In this document: piece by piece, positions 16,379 to 25,858 of the stretch
Position numbering within the stretch: position 1 is the stretch's first letter
Layout of the letters: each line of letters opens with the position of its first letter
Origin: Neobacillus sp. CF12
Lineage (GTDB): Bacteria > Bacillota > Bacilli > Bacillales > Cytobacillaceae
Length of the DNA stretch: 64,000 nt
Direction: 5' to 3'
Assembly (NCBI RefSeq): GCF_030348765.1
Contig: NZ_JAUCEU010000007.1
Coordinates: 4,089,501 to 4,153,500, forward strand
The notes under the pieces: model-generated
What the model was told of the DNA's origin: nothing
What the model saw: only the letters and a program-made list of their open reading frames with translations
Databases searched by the model: none
Translations under genes and position numbers: made by a program

Positions 16379-19300
16379 TTGAGTAAAAGGTCAATCATAA
16401 TTAGTATTTTGTGCTTATTACTAGCTCTCCCAAGCGGTGCATTGGCAGAGGGTAATTCGGTACAAACTCCACAAACAATAAAAGTGGAGAGAGGAAAACA
16501 AGTAAATGTTTCAAAAACAGTAAAATCAGACATTGTTACAGCATTGGCAGATGATTTCACTGGACCTGTTCTAGATAGTGCAACTGTTAGTCCAACCACT
16601 GTGACAGTAGGAGAGGACCTTAACATTACAGCTATTGTTTCAGATGATTTAAGTGGAGTGGCAGAGGTAGTAGCCTATTTGAATCTACCAGATGGAGTTG
16701 GGTACAAAGTCCTTCCTTTAGTTCAGGATCCTGGGACAGGGGAATGGAAAGGTACATATACTATCACGGATTTAGATCAAAATGGTACCTGGACGATAGA
16801 CTTTGATTTATTTGATGTCGCTGGTAACTACACGTTTGGCGATGCAGGAAATACGGTTGAAGTCGTTAATTCGAATGGCGGCGATACGTCACCCCCTACA
16901 TTAGAGGCCAAATCAGTTTCACCTCTATCAGTGGGGCCAAATGAACCGGTTACGATTCGGGCAACAGTAAATGATAATACCGCAGTTGATACTGTATATG
17001 CAGCCATTTACACTGCAGATAGTACAGGTTATTATTATCTGCCCCTTACCAAAGATGAAACAACAACAAATGAATGGGTAGTTACCCACACTTTTAGCGA
17101 AAGTGATAAATCGGGCGCATGGTATTTTGATATCGATATGAAAGACACAGCTGGAAACTTTAGTTGGGTAACACTAGAGGAGGAATTAACATTAACCAAT
17201 TCTTTTAGTGACTATGATAACCCAACGATTGGAGAAGCAGTTATTTCACCTGCACAAGCCTCACCAGGTGAATCTATTAAACTAAGTGTGCCTGTTACGG
17301 ATGCATTATCGGGAGTAAGTTCGGTCTATGCTGAATTCTCTCATATAGACAATCCAAATGAAGTCTATACTGAACAACTAACTCACGCACCAGGGACGAA
17401 TGAATGGACCGTAGATTTTAACATTCAATCTAGTTTTCCTTCTGGGGTGTGGAAAGCAGTAGTTTACGCAACAGATGTAGCAGGAAACAGTGGTTTCAAA
17501 GAGTTTTTTAGTGCCTTTGATGTCATCAACACGAGCGGGGATTTTGACGCACCTGAGATTACAAATGTTCAAGTGACGCCACAAGGAGATGTTCCGATTG
17601 GTGGAACCGTCACAATTACAGCTAATGTAACGGACGCTGTAGGCTTAGACATGGTATATGCGAATGTGTTCGGTCAAGAGGGCTTTGGTGAATTTGTGCC
17701 GATGAGTTTCGACGACGTGAATCAGCAGTGGGTTGGAACGTATGTCCTCCAAGACACAACAGTTCCAGGCTTCTATACGGTAGCTGTTTCTGCCTACGAT
17801 ACATCGCTTAATTATTCTACTGTCAATGCAGAAGGCGGTTTTACAGTAGTTAACCCTGTCGGTGATTTCACTGGACCTGTAATTTCTGATATACAACTTG
17901 ATAAAACTGAAGTGAATGCAGGCGAGCAAGTCACGATTTCAGCCTCCGTGGAGGATGAATCAGGTGTCGCTCTTGTATCAGCAAACTATTATGAAAATGA
18001 AACTGTTACTTTAAAATACGACAGTACCCTTACGAAATGGGTTGGTACAATCACTGTTCCAACGAATATTCCTGATGGAAAGTTGATTAACATTAATTTT
18101 GTTAATGCAATCGACATGAAAGGGAATATAGAAGTATCTCCTTGGTATCCTGTTTCTTTCACAATTCATAATGTTGATGGTGATTATACTGCACCATTAG
18201 TAGAGAGCTTGGAGGTTACACCTGCCGTTGCTGGCGTAGGTGATAAAGTCCAATTCAAAGCAAAAGTGACCGATGATAAAACAGGTGTTAAGCAAGTGAA
18301 CCTTGCTATTGGTGCTGGAGGTACTAGTACTACAACTGTAGAGTTAACGTATGACCAAAATTCTGACTTATGGCTAGGAAGTTACACCGTAAAAGCAAAC
18401 GACAAACCGGGTGAATATCCTATACTTGTAAGTACTGAGGATAATAACTTTAACAGCAGTGATACAGTATCCGAACAAACCTTAACGATTGATAATCCGA
18501 ATGCAGATGTAACCGGACCTGTTGTAGAAGCAGTCGAAATTACACCAGCAGAAGCGAATGTCGGGGATACGGTTAAAATCTCGGCTACTATTTCAGATGA
18601 CAAATCTGGAGTTAACGGTGTATTTGCTAGTTTAGAATCCCCTAATTTTGAAAAATATGAATCTATCTCACTCGTATTGAATTCAGAAACAAACAAGTGG
18701 GAAGGAACATATGAAGTGAAGGAATTTGATCTTCCGGGCAGCTGGCATGTAAATGTGACAGCATTTGACAATGCAGGTAACTATGGCAGCAATGAGACAG
18801 AATATCAAATGGTAATCAACAACCCTGATGGCGGCGATGGTGTTTCCCCATCGGTTGAATCCTTTGTTATGAGTCCAACTACGGCAAAGCCTGGCGATAC
18901 TGTGCATTTTGAAGCAAAACTCGCAGATGATAAATCAGGTGTTAAATCTGCTAGTATCTATTTATACAGTAATTCTAGCGCAAATTCATATCCGATTACC
19001 TTAACGTACGATGAAGGTAACGATGTATGGACAGCAGAATACGTAATCCCTGCCTATGCATCAGCAGGCTTCCATTCACTTTATCTGGATGTAGCGGATA
19101 ATGCAGGAAATGTTCAGTTCTATTATCCAACAGAAAGTCTGCTCATCTTAAATGATAATCCAGATAATGAAGCACCAAAATTTGAAGGTATTACCATTTC
19201 ACCTGATCCAGCCCTCGAAAATGATGAAGTAACCTTTAAAGTTACTTTTACGGATAATCATTCAGGAGTGAAGAATGCTAGGTTAATTCTGTTTAACCCA

Positions 19301-20548
19301 GACTCAGCTGATTCTTATAATGCGGATGATGCAAGAGCCTATAGGTTTATTGAGTTAGCCTATAATGAACAAGAAAACCTATGGGTTGGAACGTATACGG
19401 TGAAAGAATCAGATCCAAAAGGATTATGGAAAATATCCTATGAGGTCGAAGATTTAGCAGGGAATTGGAATTGGGCAACAATCGCTCAAAATTTTGTAGT
19501 TGCCCCAGATACTACTGCCCCTGCAGCTCCAACGGTTGATGTATTAACGGACAAATCGACGGTTGTGACAGGAACGACTGAAGCATATGCTGAAGTAACG
19601 ATTTCGGTAGGAGACACTGTTATTGGCAGTGGTAATGCGGATGCCGAAGGGAAGTTTAGCATTACCATCCCAGTTCAGAAAACAGGTACTACGATTACAG
19701 TTACTGCAAAAGACAAAGCTGGTAACGCAAGTAAAACGGAAGTAGTAACCATCACCAGCTATTCACCAATCAATATCCAATTGAATGGAAAAGAATTTAC
19801 GAAGGGCTATTTTGGAAACGGTGCTGCTGTCGTTCATTATACGGCATTAGATATCTTCAAAATTCCATACACTGTAAATGAGAATGGACTATTTGATATC
19901 GAAGGTCGTTCGGTACAAGGTGAATCTATCGATGGAGAATGGTACATTAGATGGAATTTGCTTTCTCCAGGAAAAGTATCATTCAAAACCATTACAGGCG
20001 GATACAACTTTATCTACAACATTCCAGTGAAAATCCAATTAAATGGTGTAGATTTCACTGCTGGTTATTTTAAAGAAGGAAATACGTTTGTCCATTGGAA
20101 GGCGTTGAATACGCTCCAAATTCCTTTCAAGTATAATGGTGGGGTATCTTTTACCATTCAAGGGCGTAATGTAGACGGAGAGTATATTAACGGAGCTCTT
20201 TATATTCGCTGGAACCTGCTTTCACCAGGAAACGTAACATTCAAGAGTATACCGGGTGGATTTAACTTTATTTACCCAACCGTTAAGCCGATTAATATCC
20301 AATTAAATGGTGTAGATTTTACCAAAGGTTACTTTAAGAATGGTAACGCGTTTGTTCACTGGAAGGCACTGAATACGTTCAATATTCCTTTCACCTATAA
20401 AGGAAACGTAGACTTTGATATTGAAGGAAGAGCAGTTCAAGGGGAGTATATTAATGGAGCATTGTATATCAGCTGGAACTTGCTTGCACCAGGGAAAGTA
20501 ACATACAACAGTATTTCTGGAGGATTTAATTTCACTTATACTCCTTAA
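16379..20548 (+). CDS. giant secreted nine-Ig-like protein with three C-terminal surface modules
   Basis: The 1389-residue protein starts at TTG 16379, six bases after AAGGAGGG, with signal peptide RSIIISILCLLLALPSGALA. Nine consecutive Ig-like domains of about 105-110 residues follow (about 60-1040), each opening with a D-x-x-x-P word, then (V/I)(S/T)P or DK, and each containing a D(D/N)xSG block and an AGN near its end. Then come one Big_6-like domain (about 1044-1127) and three C-terminal modules (about 1128-1389). No enzyme motif was found, so a long wall-attached stalk, adhesin or surface fibre is inferred. The order and identity of Ig-like units match the paralogue at 21522-25718 one to one, so the two giant genes arose by whole-gene duplication. 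Confidence 0.87.
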   Translation: MSKRSIIISILCLLLALPSGALAEGNSVQTPQTIKVERGKQVNVSKTVKSDIVTALADDFTGPVLDSATVSPTTVTVGEDLNITAIVSDDLSGVAEVVAYLNLPDGVGYKVLPLVQDPGTGEWKGTYTITDLDQNGTWTIDFDLFDVAGNYTFGDAGNTVEVVNSNGGDTSPPTLEAKSVSPLSVGPNEPVTIRATVNDNTAVDTVYAAIYTADSTGYYYLPLTKDETTTNEWVVTHTFSESDKSGAWYFDIDMKDTAGNFSWVTLEEELTLTNSFSDYDNPTIGEAVISPAQASPGESIKLSVPVTDALSGVSSVYAEFSHIDNPNEVYTEQLTHAPGTNEWTVDFNIQSSFPSGVWKAVVYATDVAGNSGFKEFFSAFDVINTSGDFDAPEITNVQVTPQGDVPIGGTVTITANVTDAVGLDMVYANVFGQEGFGEFVPMSFDDVNQQWVGTYVLQDTTVPGFYTVAVSAYDTSLNYSTVNAEGGFTVVNPVGDFTGPVISDIQLDKTEVNAGEQVTISASVEDESGVALVSANYYENETVTLKYDSTLTKWVGTITVPTNIPDGKLININFVNAIDMKGNIEVSPWYPVSFTIHNVDGDYTAPLVESLEVTPAVAGVGDKVQFKAKVTDDKTGVKQVNLAIGAGGTSTTTVELTYDQNSDLWLGSYTVKANDKPGEYPILVSTEDNNFNSSDTVSEQTLTIDNPNADVTGPVVEAVEITPAEANVGDTVKISATISDDKSGVNGVFASLESPNFEKYESISLVLNSETNKWEGTYEVKEFDLPGSWHVNVTAFDNAGNYGSNETEYQMVINNPDGGDGVSPSVESFVMSPTTAKPGDTVHFEAKLADDKSGVKSASIYLYSNSSANSYPITLTYDEGNDVWTAEYVIPAYASAGFHSLYLDVADNAGNVQFYYPTESLLILNDNPDNEAPKFEGITISPDPALENDEVTFKVTFTDNHSGVKNARLILFNPDSADSYNADDARAYRFIELAYNEQENLWVGTYTVKESDPKGLWKISYEVEDLAGNWNWATIAQNFVVAPDTTAPAAPTVDVLTDKSTVVTGTTEAYAEVTISVGDTVIGSGNADAEGKFSITIPVQKTGTTITVTAKDKAGNASKTEVVTITSYSPINIQLNGKEFTKGYFGNGAAVVHYTALDIFKIPYTVNENGLFDIEGRSVQGESIDGEWYIRWNLLSPGKVSFKTITGGYNFIYNIPVKIQLNGVDFTAGYFKEGNTFVHWKALNTLQIPFKYNGGVSFTIQGRNVDGEYINGALYIRWNLLSPGNVTFKSIPGGFNFIYPTVKPINIQLNGVDFTKGYFKNGNAFVHWKALNTFNIPFTYKGNVDFDIEGRAVQGEYINGALYISWNLLAPGKVTYNSISGGFNFTYTP

Positions 20549-20619
20549 GAAATGCATGCTAAAAAAATAAGCACGTCACGTATTGATAGAAAGTAGGATT
20601 TTATCTACAATGAATGAAT

Positions 20620-20660
20620 AAGGATAACCTTCATAATTAGAGGGTTATCCTTCTTTTTAA
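20620..20660 (+). terminator. intrinsic terminator
   Basis: A 10-bp stem (20620-20629 with 20643-20652) is followed by CTTTTT, about 75 bases after the stop of the giant surface protein. Confidence 0.8.
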
Positions 20661-20705
20661 GTTAAAGTACTGGAACTTATCAATACGTCTAATGGAGTGG
20701 AATAA

Positions 20706-21320
20706 ATGAAAAAGTATATTCTTGTAACAGTTTCTGCTGTTGTCATCATAGGTGCCATACTAATGCTTCTTCTTAATAGGGATAGGGAGGAAAAAACAGT
20801 ATCCTCCACTGGAGATCAAAAAACGTCTGAATCTACAAAATCAACGCCACAACCAACGAGTGAAAATAATAATCCAAAAGATAAGGTATCAACACCTCAA
20901 AATCCAAAACCAGGTGATAACGTACTTCCTACAGATAAAAAGGAAGAGGAAGTAAACCTGGAAGAAAAGCAAGAAGAAACAATTAGAGAAATTAAAAGTA
21001 TGTATCAGCCAAGATGGGATGAAATAAATCAACTAGCAGATAAAAGACTTGCTGAATTACTTGTCCAAGCAGGAAAAGAGTATAAAGTAAACAAAGAAAG
21101 AAAGCAGGATGTTGCTAGACTTGAAATGAAGTATCTGGATATTTATAACGGTTACGAACAAAGTACAAAAGCACAGGTCGATGATATGGTAGCGAGCATT
21201 CAAAAAGAGGTTATCAAAAGAGATATTCACGACAATATTGGTGAAGAATACTTACAAATGTATCAAATACAAAAAGAAAAGCGTGTCGAAAAACTAAGAG
21301 AAGAATTGAAGAAACTATAA
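20706..21320 (+). CDS. membrane-anchored helical protein of unknown function, paralogue 2
   Basis: The 204-residue protein has the same plan as the one at 15560: an N-terminal membrane helix (ILVTVSAVVIIGAILMLLL), a Ser/Thr/Pro/Asn-rich linker (about 30-80) and a charged helical domain. The helical domain has SMYQPRWDEINQLADKRL, LEMKYLDIYNGYEQSTKAQVD and IGEEYLQMYQIQKEKR in the same order. The two proteins differ mainly in the linker, so the helical domain is the conserved functional part. The family is not recognised. Start ATG 20706, about 45 bases after the preceding terminator. It stands directly upstream of the second giant surface gene but is separated from it by a strong terminator. 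Confidence 0.75.
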   Translation: MKKYILVTVSAVVIIGAILMLLLNRDREEKTVSSTGDQKTSESTKSTPQPTSENNNPKDKVSTPQNPKPGDNVLPTDKKEEEVNLEEKQEETIREIKSMYQPRWDEINQLADKRLAELLVQAGKEYKVNKERKQDVARLEMKYLDIYNGYEQSTKAQVDDMVASIQKEVIKRDIHDNIGEEYLQMYQIQKEKRVEKLREELKKL

Positions 21321-21330
21321 AATAGAGAGA

Positions 21331-21372
21331 AGTGGCAGCTGCCTTTGTGGGCAGCAGCTGTTTTTTTTTTTT
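21331..21372 (+). terminator. intrinsic terminator with long T-run
   Basis: A GC-rich imperfect hairpin (GGCAGCTGCC paired with GGGCAGCAGCTG) is followed by thirteen Ts. It closes the small helical gene and should force independent transcription of the next giant gene. Confidence 0.85.
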
Positions 21373-21475
21373 GAACAGTAGACAATAAAAAAGGGGAGTC
21401 TTTTTTTAAAAAAAATTGGCCATCAAAATAAGGAAATATTTTGGGAGATTTGTAGAATGCTGTTTTTTTATAGTA

Positions 21476-21481
21476 TATAAT
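21476..21481 (+). promoter_or_regulatory. conserved -10-like box upstream of giant surface gene
   Basis: TATAAT lies within the same GTATATAATTCCTAT stretch found at the equivalent place before the paralogous gene at 16379. It is about 40 bases before the start codon. The flanks are otherwise diverged, so conservation of this stretch is notable. Confidence 0.5.
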
Positions 21482-21521
21482 TCCTATTGTATATAAATGA
21501 GAAAAAAACGGAGGGGTATTT

Positions 21522-24500
21522 TTGGGGAAGAAGTCAATTATTATTAGTACTTTGTGCCTGATGTTAGCACTGCCATCTAGCATCCTCGCAAGTACGAATA
21601 ATACACAAAATTTAGTAGATTCGACAGCAGTTGTGAGTAGTCAAGTTTCTACTGCTGCTCTAGATTCTAGCGTTACACCATTGTATTCAGAAGATACTAC
21701 CGGTCCAGTCCTGGAAAATGTGACGGTTAGCCCTAGTTCAGTAAAAGTAGGAGAAACCATTACCATTACAGCTCAAATCAGGGACGATGAGAGCGGAATA
21801 GAATCTGTTAATGTTAATGTTAATACTCCATATGGGTATAAATCAATACCATTAACTTTTAACGCAACGAGTGGAAAATGGGTTGCTGCGTATACGATAA
21901 AGTCTGTTGACCACGATGGTGATTGGTGGTTTAGCTTGAATATGTGGGATATGGCAGGAAATTATACGTATGAAAATGTTGAAAACCCAGTTCAAGTTGT
22001 AAATCCGAACGCTGATAGTGATGCACCTGTTTTACTGGGAGCAAGTGTTTCTAAGCAAGAAGTATATGTGGATGAAGAGTTTACGATTAAAGCAAAGGTT
22101 TCAGATAATAACGAGGTTGCAGAGGTAAACGCAATGATCATTGCGCCAGAAGGTTTTGGAACCTACATTCCTCTATCCCTTAATAAAACTACAAATGAAT
22201 GGGAAGGAACCTACTCATTTAGTAGTTATGAGACACAAGGAACATGGATGATAGATTTTGATATGGTGGATACTGCAGGAAACTATTCTTGGGAAGAAGG
22301 TTCAACAAGTATAAAATTTACAAATCCATACGGGGATTCTACTGAACCAACCATTGATTCCGTAGAAATTTCACCTAAGACTGCATCACCAGGGGATGTC
22401 ATTCAGGTTAACGCTACCGTAAGTGATGATACTGCTGGTGTAGACTCTGTCTATGCTGAATTCAAAGCAGAAGGCAGTGAACATAGTTATAGTACTCTCT
22501 TAAATTTGGATGAAGAGACTGGCAATTGGGTTGGAGAGATTTATGTTCAAAATAATTTCATGCCAGGAGTATGGCATGGCACGATTACAGCTACAGATTA
22601 TGCTGGAAACCATGGTAATAAAGAAATCGACAATGCTTTTACTATCATCAATGAAAATGGTGACGTTGAGGGACCAATATTTGAGAATATCCAAGTGACG
22701 CAAGGTGACATTAAGGTTGGAGAAAAAGTGACGGTTTCAGCATCAATTACTGACGTCAAATCTGGTGTCGACATGGTCCAAGCGAATCTATCAGGGCCCT
22801 ATGGATATGATTATTGGTTACAATTAAGATACGATTCAAAAACGAATCTTTGGGTTGGTTCCTTTTTAGTTGAAGAAACAACAGCGCCTGGAATTTATGA
22901 CCTTACCATTCAAGCACAAGATAAAGCTGGAAATTATAGTTATGTATCAAAGGGTCAGGTATTCACGATTATTAATCCAACAGGTGATTACACAGCACCA
23001 ACCATGACAGATTTCCAAATCAGTAAGACAGAAGTAAATGCAGGTGAACGAGTTACCTTCACGGCAGCCATCACTGACGACAAGTCTGGTGTGGCATATG
23101 TAAAATTAAATACAGATTATCTTGAAAACGTTGAATTCAAATACAATAGTACCCTTGGCAAGTGGACAGCCACTGTAACGATTCCAACCAATATCCCAGA
23201 TGGAATGGTCATTAATTTACATGACATCCAATACGTTGATTTGAAAGGGAATACCTCAGGAACATGGGTGGAAGATAACATTACGGTTCATAATCTGAAC
23301 GGTGATTATACGGCTCCTCAAGTAGAAAGTCTGTCAATCACACCTGCTGTTGCGAAAGTAGGCGAGAAGGTCCAATTTAAAGCAAAGGTAAAGGATGATA
23401 AATCAGGAACGAAATCAGTTCGTGTATTACTTGAAACGTATGAAGAGTACAAAGAAATCGACTTAACGTACGATCAGGCATCTGGATTATGGACAGGGAA
23501 TTACACCATTAAATCATATGATAAGCCTGGTAACGTATATGCTGTGGTAAGTACAGAAGACAATAATGGCAATACCGACGATTTCTATACGGAGAAATAT
23601 TTTACAGTAGAAAATCCAAATGGCGATATTAATCCGCCTGTTTTTGAAAATGTGCAAGTCACCCCAGCGACAGCAAATGTCGGCGATATAGTGAAAATTA
23701 GTGCCACGGTATCGGACGATAAGTCAGGAGTTCAAGACGTCTATGGCTACATTGACTACTCTGATTACTATAAAACTGAATATGTTGAGTTTGTCTATAA
23801 TGCAACAACGAAAAAATGGGAAGGTTCCTATGTTGTAAAGGAATATGACGCTTCCGGGACTTGGCCATTAATGTTAATTGCTTATGACAAATTTATGAAT
23901 GAAGCCTATATTATGGGTGAGAATACAGTAGTAATCAATAATCCAGGTGGTGAAGATGTAACAAATCCATATTTAGAGAGTCTTACTCTTACACCTTCTA
24001 CTGCAAAAGACGGAGATACCGTCCATTTCGAAGCGAAACTTATCGACGACAAATCAGGTGTACGATCTGCACGACTTTATTTGAATAGTGATCGCGGCCA
24101 ATACAGTAATCCTCTAGAATTAACATACGATGAGACAAAAGGAGTTTGGGTCGGAGATTATAAAATTCCAGCTTTCTCAGCTGCAGGATTACATTATGTG
24201 AGTGTGGATTTTGAAGACAATGCAGGTAATACACAGTATGAGCATATGGCAAAAAATCTTCTCATTCTAAATGAAAGTCCGGATTATGAGGCACCGAAGT
24301 TCGAAAGCATCACCCTTACACCTGAAAAAGTACAACCAGGTAAAGTCGTGACGTTTAAGGTAAAATTGTCGGATAATAACTCTGGTGTACAAGAAGCTTC
24401 ATTAACACTATTTAATCCAGATACAGCAGATTCTTATAATTCAAATGATGAAAGAGCGTATAGATACATCCCATTAACGTTTGATAAAACGCAAAATCTA

Positions 24501-25718
24501 TGGATAGGAACGTATACCGTTCAAACAACAGATCCATTGGGCAGTTGGAAAATTTCCTATGATATAATGGATTTTGCTGGAAATGGGAACGGTGGTGTTA
24601 GTTCACAAAGGCTACTAGTCGAAAAAGTAAGCTATTCTCAAATTAATGTTCAATTAAATGGCAAAGCGTTTACTCCAGGATTTTTTGGAAGTGGAACAAC
24701 CTATGTCCATTGGAAGGTACTTGAAGAGTTCAAGATTCCTTTTACCTTTAAAGGAAATGGAGTATTTTTGATTGAGGGACGTACCGTACAGGCAGAGACG
24801 ATTAATGGGGGCTTGTATCTCAATTGGAAAGAACTTTCTCCAGGAAAAGTAACGTACAAGTCCATAACGGGCGGTTTCAATTTTATTTACTCGGTAGCCA
24901 AGCCAGTAAAGGTTCAATTAAACGGCCAAGACTTTACTCAAGGCTATTTTAAAGATGGTAATACGTATGTTCATTGGCAGGCATTGAATACGTTTAAAAT
25001 TCCATACACATTTAAAGGCAACAATGTATTTACGATTGAAGGCCGTACCGTCACAGGTGAAACCATCAACGGTGGCTTGTATATCCGCTGGAATGAGCTT
25101 TCTCCAGGAAATGTAACCTATAAGAGTATTACCGGCGGCTATAACTTTATTTACACTCCGCCAGCACCAGCTGTTAAACCAGTCAAGGTTCAATTAAACG
25201 GCCAAGACTTTACCCAAGGCTACTTTAAGGATGGTAACACGTATGTTCATTGGCAGGCATTGAATACGTTTAAGATTCCATACACATTTAAAGGCAACAA
25301 TGTATTTACGATTGAAGGCCGTACAGTTACAGGAGTCACGATTAACGGGGGATTATATATAGCTTGGAATCAGCTTTCTCCTGGAAATGTGACATACAAG
25401 GCCATTACCGGCGGCTATAACTTTATTTACACCGCGCCTGCAGCATCGACCGTTACACCGATAAAAGTACAATTAAATGGGGTTAATTTTACCCAAGGCT
25501 ACATGAAAGATGGTGCAGCATACGTCCATTGGAAGGCACTAGAAACGTTCAAAATTCCTTTTACCTTTAAAGGGAACGATGTATTTACGATTGAAGGTCG
25601 TACAGTGACAGGTCAGACTATTAACGGAGGCTTATATATCCGTTGGAATGAGCTTTCACCTGGGAAAGTTACCTTTAAAAGTATAACAGGCGGTTTTAAC
25701 TTTATTTATACACCTTAA
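21522..25718 (+). CDS. giant secreted nine-Ig-like protein with four C-terminal surface modules
   Basis: The 1398-residue protein starts at TTG 21522 behind CGGAGGGG, with signal peptide KSIIISTLCLMLALPSSILA. It has nine Ig-like domains (about 60-1035) that correspond in order to those of the 16379 gene. Unit six of both, for example, contains the TPAV word and VQFKAKV, and unit nine contains the LFNPD word and RAYR. Unlike its paralogue it lacks the Big_6-like domain and has four, not three, C-terminal modules (about 1037-1398). Modules two and three are almost identical in DNA, which suggests a recent module duplication. No catalytic motif is visible. Inferred role: long wall-attached surface stalk or adhesin. 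Confidence 0.87.
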   Translation: MGKKSIIISTLCLMLALPSSILASTNNTQNLVDSTAVVSSQVSTAALDSSVTPLYSEDTTGPVLENVTVSPSSVKVGETITITAQIRDDESGIESVNVNVNTPYGYKSIPLTFNATSGKWVAAYTIKSVDHDGDWWFSLNMWDMAGNYTYENVENPVQVVNPNADSDAPVLLGASVSKQEVYVDEEFTIKAKVSDNNEVAEVNAMIIAPEGFGTYIPLSLNKTTNEWEGTYSFSSYETQGTWMIDFDMVDTAGNYSWEEGSTSIKFTNPYGDSTEPTIDSVEISPKTASPGDVIQVNATVSDDTAGVDSVYAEFKAEGSEHSYSTLLNLDEETGNWVGEIYVQNNFMPGVWHGTITATDYAGNHGNKEIDNAFTIINENGDVEGPIFENIQVTQGDIKVGEKVTVSASITDVKSGVDMVQANLSGPYGYDYWLQLRYDSKTNLWVGSFLVEETTAPGIYDLTIQAQDKAGNYSYVSKGQVFTIINPTGDYTAPTMTDFQISKTEVNAGERVTFTAAITDDKSGVAYVKLNTDYLENVEFKYNSTLGKWTATVTIPTNIPDGMVINLHDIQYVDLKGNTSGTWVEDNITVHNLNGDYTAPQVESLSITPAVAKVGEKVQFKAKVKDDKSGTKSVRVLLETYEEYKEIDLTYDQASGLWTGNYTIKSYDKPGNVYAVVSTEDNNGNTDDFYTEKYFTVENPNGDINPPVFENVQVTPATANVGDIVKISATVSDDKSGVQDVYGYIDYSDYYKTEYVEFVYNATTKKWEGSYVVKEYDASGTWPLMLIAYDKFMNEAYIMGENTVVINNPGGEDVTNPYLESLTLTPSTAKDGDTVHFEAKLIDDKSGVRSARLYLNSDRGQYSNPLELTYDETKGVWVGDYKIPAFSAAGLHYVSVDFEDNAGNTQYEHMAKNLLILNESPDYEAPKFESITLTPEKVQPGKVVTFKVKLSDNNSGVQEASLTLFNPDTADSYNSNDERAYRYIPLTFDKTQNLWIGTYTVQTTDPLGSWKISYDIMDFAGNGNGGVSSQRLLVEKVSYSQINVQLNGKAFTPGFFGSGTTYVHWKVLEEFKIPFTFKGNGVFLIEGRTVQAETINGGLYLNWKELSPGKVTYKSITGGFNFIYSVAKPVKVQLNGQDFTQGYFKDGNTYVHWQALNTFKIPYTFKGNNVFTIEGRTVTGETINGGLYIRWNELSPGNVTYKSITGGYNFIYTPPAPAVKPVKVQLNGQDFTQGYFKDGNTYVHWQALNTFKIPYTFKGNNVFTIEGRTVTGVTINGGLYIAWNQLSPGNVTYKAITGGYNFIYTAPAASTVTPIKVQLNGVNFTQGYMKDGAAYVHWKALETFKIPFTFKGNDVFTIEGRTVTGQTINGGLYIRWNELSPGKVTFKSITGGFNFIYTP

Positions 25719-25733
25719 GATTCTAGTGGATTT

Positions 25734-25769
25734 ATGAAAAGACTCCCAAGCAAAGGGAGTCTTTTTCAT
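25734..25769 (+). terminator. intrinsic terminator
   Basis: A 12-bp stem (25736-25747 with 25755-25766) whose right arm runs into TTTTTC lies 18 bases after the stop of the giant surface gene. Confidence 0.8.
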
Positions 25770-25858
25770 GTCATGACGTAACAAAGGGCTTGTTGATTTC
25801 GGTTCCTATAAAAAAATGGTAAAATTGTAGTAATTTCTATAAGCTAAAGGAGAATAAA

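Noticed and set aside
16345..16386. A 13-codon TTG frame with AAGGAGGGGG in front, overlapping the start of the giant gene, as a leader peptide
   Set aside because: The paralogous gene has no equivalent short frame, and the purine-rich stretch can be explained by AT/G-rich leader composition.
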